11,385 nt of DNA, from contig JAJZHU010000047.1 in assembly GCA_021798375.1 (NCBI GenBank), positions 1-11,385 of the forward strand, read 5' to 3'. The first letter of the stretch is position 1. Each line of letters begins with the position of its first letter. The stretch is from Pseudomonadota bacterium (lineage in GTDB: Bacteria > Pseudomonadota > Alphaproteobacteria > Acetobacterales > Acetobacteraceae). Positions 5,433 through 11,385 of this stretch are shown here, one piece after another. Position numbers and translations under genes: made by a program. A model generated the notes under the pieces. The model was not told the origin of the DNA. It did no database searches and was given only the letters and a program-made list of their open reading frames with translations.

Positions 5433-5941
5433 CCGTCCCCAAGCTGGCCGCGCCGACGCCGATCACCGCGGGCCATTTGCGAACGGAGTTTGATTGTGGC
5501 GAGCCGTCGCTGAACGACTGGCTCCGCAAACGCGCGCTTAAGAATCAGGCGTCCGGCGCCTCGCGCTGCTTCGTGCTTTGTGCCGGTGATGAAGTTATCG
5601 GCTATTACAGCCTGTCGGCCGGCGCGATCAGCCTCGACGCCGCCCCGAATGCGATGCGCCGGAATATGCCAAACCCGCTGCCGGTGCTGCTGCTTGGCAG
5701 GCTCGCAGTCGATCGGCGCCACTACAACCAGGGCCTCGGCCGCGCGCTGCTGCGCGATGCGATGTTACGGGCGGTCGGCGTCGCGGGGGCGGCCGGGGTG
5801 GTGGCGATACTGGTCCACGCGCTTTCCGAGCCCGCCAAGCGGTTCTATGCTGCGTGCGGCTTTGTCGAATCGCCGTTGCAACCGATGACGTTGCTGATGA
5901 CGATCGCGACGATCCGGTTGATCCTGGCGGAGGCGGAGTGA
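5429..5941 (+). CDS. GNAT-family acetyltransferase toxin (TacT-like)
   Basis: Encodes 170 residues of the Gcn5-related acetyltransferase toxin family that acetylates the amino group of aminoacyl-tRNA and so stops translation. Visible marks are FDCGEPSLNDWLRKRALKNQ (21-40), SGASRCFVLC, GYYSLSAGAI (58-67), RRNMPNPLPVLLLGRLAVD (77-95), the acetyl-CoA loop YNQGLGRALLRDA (99-111), and AKRFYAACGF with Tyr140 at the catalytic position known from TacT. The usual Gln/Arg that opens the QxxGxG loop appears as Tyr99; coenzyme binding may still be normal. It begins in the antitoxin stop (ATGA), and its own TGA overlaps the GTG start of hpnE. TTG is a minority leucine codon here (about 4 of 24 by hand count), unlike the hpn genes. 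Which tRNA it modifies cannot be read from the sequence. Confidence 0.93.
   Translation: MTVPKLAAPTPITAGHLRTEFDCGEPSLNDWLRKRALKNQASGASRCFVLCAGDEVIGYYSLSAGAISLDAAPNAMRRNMPNPLPVLLLGRLAVDRRHYNQGLGRALLRDAMLRAVGVAGAAGVVAILVHALSEPAKRFYAACGFVESPLQPMTLLMTIATIRLILAEAE
5929..5940 (+). promoter_or_regulatory. ribosome binding site and GTG start of hpnE inside the toxin gene
   Basis: GGAGG (5929-5933) lies four bases before GTG 5938-5940, which overlaps the toxin TGA (5939-5941). Homology of hpnE begins exactly here (VRNVHIIGAG). The longer in-frame ATG at 5854 would add 28 non-homologous residues and is rejected. The ribosome site is contributed by the last codons of the toxin gene. Confidence 0.75.
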
Positions 5942-7185
5942 GAAACGTTCATATCATCGGCGCCGGTCTCGCCGGGCTTGCCGCGGCGCTGGAGTTCGCC
6001 AACGCCGGCTATCGCGTGCGGCTTTACGAGGCCGGGCCGCAGGCGGGCGGGCGCTGCCGGTCTTATTTCGATCCTGTGCTGGGATGTCTGGTTGATAACG
6101 GCAATCATTTGTTGCTGTCGGGCAATCACGCGGCGATGCGTTTTCTCGATCAGGTGGGCGGACGGGCGCAACTCGCAGGTCCGGGCACGCCGGAATTTCC
6201 TTTTCGTGATCTGAAAACAAACGAATCCTGGGTGGTGCGGCCAAATTTGGGACGCATTCCCTGGTGGTTGTTCGCGCGCGGTCGCAAAGTGCCGGGGGCC
6301 AGTCTGGCCGAGTTTCTGCCGCTGCTTTCGATGCATCGCGCTCCCGCCGGGGCGACCGTGGCCGAATGGCTAAAGCCGGGCGAGTTGCGCCGCCGTTTGC
6401 TCGATCCGTTGGCGATCGCGGCGCTCAACACCATGCCGGAGGTGGGCAGCGCGCGGTTGCTGGGCGCCGTGGTGCATGAAACCCTGGCGCAGGGCGGGGC
6501 GGCGTGCATTCCGCTGTGGCCGCATCATGGTTTGTCGGCGGCCTTTATCGATCTTGCATTGGCGCGGCTGAAATTGCAGGGCGCGCGGATTTTCTTCGCC
6601 TCCCGCATTGCCGCGGTAACGGTCGAGGCGGGGCGTGTGGTTTCGCTGGCGGGGCCGAAGGGCGCGATTGCGATCGAGTCTGGCGAACTGGTGGTGATGG
6701 CGGCAACCGCTCCCGTGGCGGCGAGCCTGTTGCCCGGGTTGGTGGTGCCCGATCAATATGAGGCGATTTTGAACATCCATTACCGCGCCGAGGCCCCATC
6801 GGGTTTCGTCGGCTTGATCAACAGCACGGCGGAATGGGTGTTTGCCAAGCAGGGCCATGTGTCGGTGACGATCAGCGCGGGTAATCGTTATGTCGATGAA
6901 GATCCCGCGCAGCTTGCCACCCGCGTGTGGCCGGAGGTTTGCGCGGCGTTGGAATTTGGCGCCCGCCCCATGCCGGAATGGCGGGTGGTGAAGGAAAAGC
7001 GCGCCACTTTCGCCGCCACCCCGGCGCAGGAAGCCAGGCGGCCCGGCGCTGATCTGGGAATTGCGAACCTGGCCTTGGCGGGGGATTACACCGCCACGGG
7101 CTTGCCCGCGACCATCGAAGGTGCGATCAGATCGGGTTGCACCGCCGCCAATTTACTGCTTCTCGCCGCCCGGAAATTTTCATGA
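5938..7185 (+). CDS. hpnE: HpnE, hydroxysqualene dehydroxylase (FAD-dependent)
   Basis: Encodes 415 residues of the amine oxidase/phytoene desaturase-like flavoprotein family. The N-terminal FAD-binding fold has HIIGAGLAGLAAALEFANAGY (about 5-25), the ribose-binding Glu31 in RLYEAG, and the GGRCRSY segment (37-43). The C-terminal FAD motif is LALAGDYTATGLPATIEGAIRSG (378-400). HpnE reduces hydroxysqualene from HpnC to squalene, completing the HpnCDE route and supplying Shc. The start is the GTG that overlaps the toxin stop, with GGAGG just upstream. The 3' end overlaps the shc ATG (ATGA). Because a separate promoter lies before the toxin-antitoxin pair, hpnE may be transcribed from that promoter as well as from the hpnA promoter. 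Confidence 0.95.
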   Translation: MRNVHIIGAGLAGLAAALEFANAGYRVRLYEAGPQAGGRCRSYFDPVLGCLVDNGNHLLLSGNHAAMRFLDQVGGRAQLAGPGTPEFPFRDLKTNESWVVRPNLGRIPWWLFARGRKVPGASLAEFLPLLSMHRAPAGATVAEWLKPGELRRRLLDPLAIAALNTMPEVGSARLLGAVVHETLAQGGAACIPLWPHHGLSAAFIDLALARLKLQGARIFFASRIAAVTVEAGRVVSLAGPKGAIAIESGELVVMAATAPVAASLLPGLVVPDQYEAILNIHYRAEAPSGFVGLINSTAEWVFAKQGHVSVTISAGNRYVDEDPAQLATRVWPEVCAALEFGARPMPEWRVVKEKRATFAATPAQEARRPGADLGIANLALAGDYTATGLPATIEGAIRSGCTAANLLLLAARKFS

Positions 7186-9083
7186 CGCTTGATTGCTCCA
7201 TCGCTCGCGCTTCCAGCGCGTTGAAATCATTGCAAAAGCCCGATGGGCATTTCGTGTTCGAGCTTGAGGCCGACGCGACAATTCCGGCCGAATATGTGCT
7301 GCTGGAACATTTTCTGGACCGCATCGACGAAGATCTGGAGCGCAAAATCGGCGTCTATCTGCGCCGGATTCAGGGTACGCATGGCGGCTGGCCGTTGTTT
7401 CATGCCGGCAAATTCGATCTATCGGCCAGCGTGAAGGCCTATTTCGCGCTGAAGATGCTGGGCGACGACATCGAGGCGCCGCATATGCGCCGCGCCCGCG
7501 AGGCGATCTTGGCGGCGGGCGGCGCCGAGCGCGCCAATGTGTTCACGCGCGCCCAGTTGGCATTGTATGGCGAGGTGCCCTGGCGCGGCGTGCCGGTGAT
7601 GCCGGTCGAGTTGATGGTGGTGCCGCGCTGGTTCCCCATCACTGTGTGGAAGGTGTCTTATTGGTCGCGCACGGTGATCGCGCCTTTGTTGGTTTTGATG
7701 GCCAAAAAGCCGCGGGCGCGCAATCCGCGCGGCGTGCATGTACCGGAATTATTCACGCAGCCGGTGGACCGGATCATGGATTGGATTCGTGGTCCGTATC
7801 GCAGTTGGTGGGGATATTTCTTCAAGGCGCTCGATTCGGTATTGCGGGTGGTGGAGCCGCATTTTCCGCGTAGGTTGCGCGAGCGTTCGATTGCCAAAGC
7901 CGTGGAATTTATCACCGAGCGTTTGAACGGTGATGATGGTTTGGGGGCGATTTATCCGGCCATGGCCAATGCGGTGATGATGTATGATACGCTGGGATTT
8001 GCCCATGATCATCCCAATTCCGCCATTGCCTGGGCGGCGGTGCGCAAATTATTGGTGATCCGTGAAGGCGAGGCCTATTGCCAGCCGTGTCTCTCGCCGA
8101 TTTGGGATACCGGATTGGTGGGGCACGCATTGGCGGAAACCGACGGGGCGCTGTCGGCGGAAGTAAAGGCCGCGTGCGATTGGTTGCTTACCAAGGAAAT
8201 CACCGATACGCGCGGCGATTGGGCGGTGGAATGTCCCGATGCGCCGATCGGCGGCTGGGCGTTTCAATATGAAAACGATCATTACCCCGATGTGGACGAT
8301 ACGGCGGTGGTGGCGATGTTATTGGCGCGCCAGGGTGATCCGAAATATGATGCGCCGATCAAGCGGGCGCGCGATTGGATCGTGGCGATGCAAAGCCGCA
8401 ATGGCGGTTGGGGCGCGTTCGATGCCAACAACGACCGTGAATTTCTCAATCATATTCCGTTTGCCGATCACGGCGCGTTGCTCGATCCGCCCACGGTGGA
8501 CGTAACGGCGCGCTGCGTTTCGTTCCTGGCGCAGATTGGGGAAAAACTGGATTCGCCGGTGATGGCGCGGGCGATGGATTATTTGCGGCGCGAGCAAGAA
8601 GCCGATGGCAGTTGGTTTGGCCGCTGGGGCACGAATTATATTTACGGCACCTGGTCCACGTTGTGCGCGTTGAACGCGGTGGGGCTTTCGCATGATGATC
8701 CGGCAATTGTGCGTGCCGTGGCATGGCTGGTTGCCAAACAGCGCGGCGATGGCGGTTGGGGCGAGGATTGCGAAACCTATTACGCCGGCACCGAACACGG
8801 GGCTTATGTGGAAAGCACGCCTTCGCAAACTGCCTGGGCGGTGCTGGGTTTGATGGCGGCGGGGCAACAGAAATCCGATGCGGTGCGGCGTGGCGTGGCT
8901 TATTTGATGGCATCGCAAAAACACGATGGCACCTGGGACGAAGAGCCATATACGGCTGTAGGGTTTCCGCGCGTGTTTTATCTGCGTTACCATGGCTATA
9001 AACTTTTCTTTCCGCTGCTGGCGCTTAGCCGGTTTGCAAATATGACGCGCAGCAACGAAGGCCGCGTTGCATGGGGGTTTTAA
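7182..9083 (+). CDS. shc: squalene-hopene cyclase (HpnF)
   Basis: Encodes 633 residues, the normal length for the family. It cyclises squalene to hopene (and diplopterol) at the inner membrane. The catalytic acid motif DVDD is at residues 370-373, matching the DxDD of known bacterial cyclases. QW-type repeats include QSRNGGWG (404-411), ADGSWFGRWG (about 474-483), QRGDGGWG (about 520-527) and HDGTW (581-585). The C-terminal GFPRVFYLRYHGYKLFFPLLAL is the usual substrate/membrane-entry end. HGGWP near residue 69 is the N-terminal QW-like element. The start at 7182 overlaps the hpnE stop and gives the expected N-terminus; an upstream in-frame ATG at 7137 adds 15 non-homologous residues. hpnG follows after 28 bases. 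Confidence 0.97.
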   Translation: MTLDCSIARASSALKSLQKPDGHFVFELEADATIPAEYVLLEHFLDRIDEDLERKIGVYLRRIQGTHGGWPLFHAGKFDLSASVKAYFALKMLGDDIEAPHMRRAREAILAAGGAERANVFTRAQLALYGEVPWRGVPVMPVELMVVPRWFPITVWKVSYWSRTVIAPLLVLMAKKPRARNPRGVHVPELFTQPVDRIMDWIRGPYRSWWGYFFKALDSVLRVVEPHFPRRLRERSIAKAVEFITERLNGDDGLGAIYPAMANAVMMYDTLGFAHDHPNSAIAWAAVRKLLVIREGEAYCQPCLSPIWDTGLVGHALAETDGALSAEVKAACDWLLTKEITDTRGDWAVECPDAPIGGWAFQYENDHYPDVDDTAVVAMLLARQGDPKYDAPIKRARDWIVAMQSRNGGWGAFDANNDREFLNHIPFADHGALLDPPTVDVTARCVSFLAQIGEKLDSPVMARAMDYLRREQEADGSWFGRWGTNYIYGTWSTLCALNAVGLSHDDPAIVRAVAWLVAKQRGDGGWGEDCETYYAGTEHGAYVESTPSQTAWAVLGLMAAGQQKSDAVRRGVAYLMASQKHDGTWDEEPYTAVGFPRVFYLRYHGYKLFFPLLALSRFANMTRSNEGRVAWGF

Positions 9084-9111
9084 TGCCGTTTGAATGTAGG
9101 GAGCATTGCCA

Positions 9112-9747
9112 ATGAACCCCGTCGGTTTTGTGGTTGGCCTGAAAGCCGAAGCGAATATGGTGCGCGATCTTGGCCCCGTGGCGATCGGCGGCGAGGAGGC
9201 GGCGCGCAGCCTGGTTGGCCGCGTCGGCGCATTGATCAGTTTTGGTCTGGCCGGCGGCTTGCACCCGCGTTTGCTGCCGGGCTATTTGTTGATCCCGCGG
9301 GCGGTGCGGATCGGGCGCGAAAGTTTCGATTGCGATCCGAAATTGGTCGAGGCCTTCGGCGGTTCCACCTGTGATTCGTTGCTGGCGGTGGATAAGGTGG
9401 TGGCTTCGCGTTCGCGCAAGGCGAGCCTGTATCAAATCAGCCAATCGGCGGGCGTCGATATGGAAAGCGGCGGGGTGGTGAAGGTAGCGCGCGAGCATAA
9501 TCTGCCGTTTGCCGTGGTGCGCGCGGTGTGCGATCCGCATGACCGCAGCCTGCCGCCGGTGGCGCAACATGCGCTCGATGCGGCGGGGCAGATCAGGTAT
9601 AAATTCATCCTGAAATCGCTGGCGGTGCATCCGTGGGAGATTGCCGATCTGTTCAAACTGGCCCGCGATGCGCACAAGGCGCGCCAGGGGTTGGAAAAGG
9701 CGCTGGAGCAATGGCGCAAGCGTTGCGAGCGCGTATGTCGGGATTAA
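9112..9747 (+). CDS. hpnG: HpnG, adenosylhopane nucleoside phosphorylase
   Basis: Encodes 211 residues of the purine nucleoside phosphorylase/MTA-SAH nucleosidase family. Phosphate- and base-side features include ISFGLAGGL (42-50), the ribose-binding GVDMES (114-119) and the catalytic-region Asp141 in VRAVCDPHD. HpnG removes adenine from adenosylhopane to give a phosphoribosyl/ribosyl-hopane used for bacteriohopanetetrol and related side chains. AGGGAG (9098-9103) lies eight bases before ATG 9112; the TTG at 9106 is too close to it. The enzyme that makes adenosylhopane (HpnH, radical SAM) is not in this window, so it must be encoded elsewhere for this gene to act. The last 13 bases overlap the next gene. 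Confidence 0.93.
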   Translation: MNPVGFVVGLKAEANMVRDLGPVAIGGEEAARSLVGRVGALISFGLAGGLHPRLLPGYLLIPRAVRIGRESFDCDPKLVEAFGGSTCDSLLAVDKVVASRSRKASLYQISQSAGVDMESGGVVKVAREHNLPFAVVRAVCDPHDRSLPPVAQHALDAAGQIRYKFILKSLAVHPWEIADLFKLARDAHKARQGLEKALEQWRKRCERVCRD

Positions 9748-10670
9748 TTGCGCGCAACGAAGATTTGCCAGCACTGCTGGAATGTGCCGGCGAGTTCGGC
9801 GCCGAGGTGAATAGTTTCGTTCCCTTCATCTATTATCTGCATCAAACCGGACAGATGCAGGGGCGGCGGATCCTTACCTATCGCGGCATGAAGCCGTTTT
9901 ATTATTTCCTGCGCGACGATCAGATCGTGGAAAAAGCCGATCCGCGCGGTTGGGTTTCGCCCGAAAAACGGCCGTTGTGGTTGCCTAATCGAAACGATCA
10001 TTTTCCGCATAAAACGGCCCGCGAGATTTTTCCGGATTATCGCCGGCATTATGCCACCGATTTTGGTTTCAATAAGCCGATACTCACGATTCACAATAAA
10101 TACAGCTCGGGCTTTCTGGTGCCGCCGCTGAATTATTTTCCGCTCGACCGGCTGGATGAATTATTCGCAATTTACAAGCATCGCTATCAGATCGTGTTTC
10201 TGCCCAGCAGCGCGGGGTCTTTGCAGGATCGCGGTTTTTCGCCGGATCATCAAAAAGACAAGCGGCTCGACGAGGCCTCGGTGTTGCGTGGGCATCCCGA
10301 GGTGGTCGATTTTCACGATTTATTGGCCCATCACGATGTTTCCTACAACGAACTGAAATTGCGTCTTTATGCTTCCACCCGGCTGTTTTTCACCGTCCAG
10401 GGCGGCAACGCGCATTTGTGTTCGTTGTTTGGCGGCTCGCTGGTGGTGATTTTGCACCGCGCCGGGCAGGAGACCAAATTCAGCTATGCGCACGGGCATT
10501 TTCAATACGCGGCCGATCCGGCGCCGATTTATCTGATCGCGTCCAGCGTGGCGGATTTCATGGTGGCGGCCACGGCGGTGGAAGATGTGGTGTGGGCCGA
10601 GGATCGCGTTTTGCTTGGCCCCCAGGGCGACGCGTTGCGGCGGCGCTTTACCGAACAACGCTTCGGATAG
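9735..10670 (+). CDS. uncharacterised protein, glycosyltransferase-like, coupled to hpnG
   Basis: Encodes 311 residues from ATG 9735; homology-like sequence starts soon after, and the longer frame from 9633 lies inside hpnG. The middle has FNKPILTIHNKYSSG (112-126), PPLNYFPLDRLDELFAIYKHRYQIVFL (130-156), and later LRLYASTRLFFTVQGGNAHLCSLFGGSLVVILHRAG (about 209-244). The last segment, a strand-turn with GGNAHL followed by LFGG and a hydrophobic strand, resembles the nucleotide-sugar-binding half of GT-B glycosyltransferases and proteins of polysaccharide clusters. I recognise no named family and no experimentally known member. There is no signal peptide or membrane helix, so it is likely cytoplasmic. 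It overlaps hpnG by 13 bases with no strong ribosome site, so translation is probably coupled. A hopanoid-modifying role is inference from position. Confidence 0.8.
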   Translation: MSGLIARNEDLPALLECAGEFGAEVNSFVPFIYYLHQTGQMQGRRILTYRGMKPFYYFLRDDQIVEKADPRGWVSPEKRPLWLPNRNDHFPHKTAREIFPDYRRHYATDFGFNKPILTIHNKYSSGFLVPPLNYFPLDRLDELFAIYKHRYQIVFLPSSAGSLQDRGFSPDHQKDKRLDEASVLRGHPEVVDFHDLLAHHDVSYNELKLRLYASTRLFFTVQGGNAHLCSLFGGSLVVILHRAGQETKFSYAHGHFQYAADPAPIYLIASSVADFMVAATAVEDVVWAEDRVLLGPQGDALRRRFTEQRFG

Positions 10671-10740
10671 ATTTCGCTTTTATTTTGCAGCCAATTTGTT
10701 AGGCTGGCCGGAACGTTCCAATAAAAACAGAGGTTCGATC

Positions 10741-10881
10741 ATGGCCATCCAACAACCGGTTACCGAAGACGCGTTTCTTGCCACCCGCACGGAATTTTTC
10801 CATGGCTTCATCAAATTCGCCACCTGCGCCATCGCGGTGGTGCTGGTTATTGTGGCGTTGATGGGGATTTTCTTAACCTAA
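10741..10881 (+). CDS. aa3-type cytochrome c oxidase subunit IV
   Basis: Encodes 46 residues: a polar N-terminus (MAIQQPVTEDAFLATRTEFF) followed by one membrane helix (about 24-44) ending in VIVALMGIFLT. This matches the small bacterial aa3 cytochrome oxidase subunit IV family, common in alphaproteobacteria, which sits as a single helix against the oxidase core in the inner membrane. AGAGG lies seven to eight bases before ATG 10741. The 70-base gap upstream contains a 10-bp GGAACGTTCC palindrome (10710-10719) but no clear promoter. It is far from any other oxidase gene in the window. Its last nine bases overlap the end of the convergent purN. Confidence 0.85.
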   Translation: MAIQQPVTEDAFLATRTEFFHGFIKFATCAIAVVLVIVALMGIFLT

Positions 10882-11385
10882 ACCGTCTTCGATCAGCTTG
10901 CGCAACGCCCTGGGGTAGAGCAAATGCTCTTGCGCCAGCACGCGCGCGGCGAGGGTGTTTTCATCGTCTTCGGGCAACACCGGCACGCTGGCCTGATCGA
11001 TGATCGGGCCTTCGTCCATGCCCTCGGTGACCAGATGCACCGTGCATCCGTGCGTTGCAACGCCTGCGGCCAGAGCGCGGGCGTGGGTATCCACGCCGGG
11101 GAAATTGGGCAACAGGCTGGGATGGATGTTCAGCATCCTGCCCCGCCAGGCCTGCACCAAAAACGGGGTCAACAGCCGCATATAGCCCGCCAGGCAGACG
11201 ATATCGATGCGGTGCTCCAGCAGCACGCGATGGATCGCCGCTTCGTGGGCGGCGCGGTCGCGCCCGTAGGGTTTGTGATCGATGGCGACGGCGTCAACGC
11301 CCTCGGCACGCGCCACATCCAGCCCCGCGGCGTCCGGGCGGTTGGACAGCACCAGCACGATTTCGACCGGATAGGCGGGCTCTTT
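10873..11385 (-). CDS. purN: PurN, phosphoribosylglycinamide formyltransferase (5' part missing)
   Basis: The reading frame is open to the right edge, so the N-terminus is cut off; the visible part is 170 residues. It starts within the conserved YPVEIVLVLSNRPDAAGL strand. Next come IDIVCLAGYMRLL and the catalytic NIHPSLLPNFPG (the Asn and His of the Asn-His-Asp set), then THGCTVHLVTEGMDEGPII with the catalytic Asp. PurN transfers a formyl group from 10-formyltetrahydrofolate to glycinamide ribonucleotide in purine synthesis, in the cytoplasm. A GTG at 11358 is not the true start because coding similarity continues upstream of it (AYPVEI). It converges on and overlaps the oxidase subunit IV gene by nine bases (10873-10881). 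No terminator is visible between them. Confidence 0.95.
   Translation of the reverse strand, partial: KEPAYPVEIVLVLSNRPDAAGLDVARAEGVDAVAIDHKPYGRDRAAHEAAIHRVLLEHRIDIVCLAGYMRLLTPFLVQAWRGRMLNIHPSLLPNFPGVDTHARALAAGVATHGCTVHLVTEGMDEGPIIDQASVPVLPEDDENTLAARVLAQEHLLYPRALRKLIEDGLG

Noticed and set aside
10710..10719. GGAACGTTCC perfect 10-bp palindrome upstream of the oxidase subunit IV gene
   Set aside because: Short enough to arise by chance, with no promoter elements that can be confidently placed around it.
10917..10930. AGAGC-AAAT-GCTCT hairpin near the purN 3' end
   Set aside because: Lies inside the purN coding region, has no following T-run on either strand and is explained by codons.

Overview
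The window looks like a chromosomal segment of a moderately GC-rich alphaproteobacterium, perhaps Rhodospirillales-like. The evidence is a complete hpnA-hpnG hopanoid cluster, a 46-residue alphaproteobacterial-type aa3 cytochrome oxidase subunit IV, and the 4-nt ATGA gene overlaps and frequent TTG leucine codons through the cluster. The genus cannot be read from the sequence.

Layout. Positions 1-25 hold the 5' end of a tRNA on the minus strand. Positions 81-1120 carry three small minus-strand genes of unknown function. One encodes a probable exported protein; two encode low-complexity proteins rich in Ser, Gln, Gly and Asn. The most upstream of the three (813-1064) is preceded by a textbook sigma-54 promoter (1105-1119). 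Divergent from these, a plus-strand operon runs from about 1200 to 10670: hpnA, hpnB, hpnC, hpnD, a two-gene DUF1778/GNAT toxin-antitoxin module, hpnE, shc (hpnF), hpnG and an uncharacterised 311-residue protein with glycosyltransferase-like character. A small aa3 oxidase subunit IV gene follows, and purN converges from the right edge and is cut by the window end.

How the genes work together. HpnD and HpnC condense farnesyl diphosphate through presqualene diphosphate to hydroxysqualene. HpnE reduces this to squalene, and Shc cyclises squalene to hopene. HpnG acts on adenosylhopane after side-chain addition (the HpnH step, not encoded here). HpnA and HpnB are a dehydrogenase-like and a glycosyltransferase-like protein regularly linked to the pathway.

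Most notable: (1) the toxin-antitoxin module sits inside the squalene-forming gene set and its stop codon overlaps the hpnE start (GTGA), behind its own palindrome-controlled promoter, so hpnE-shc-hpnG may be co-transcribed with it; (2) the sigma-54 promoter drives an unknown small gene; (3) the unknown protein overlaps the 3' end of hpnG.
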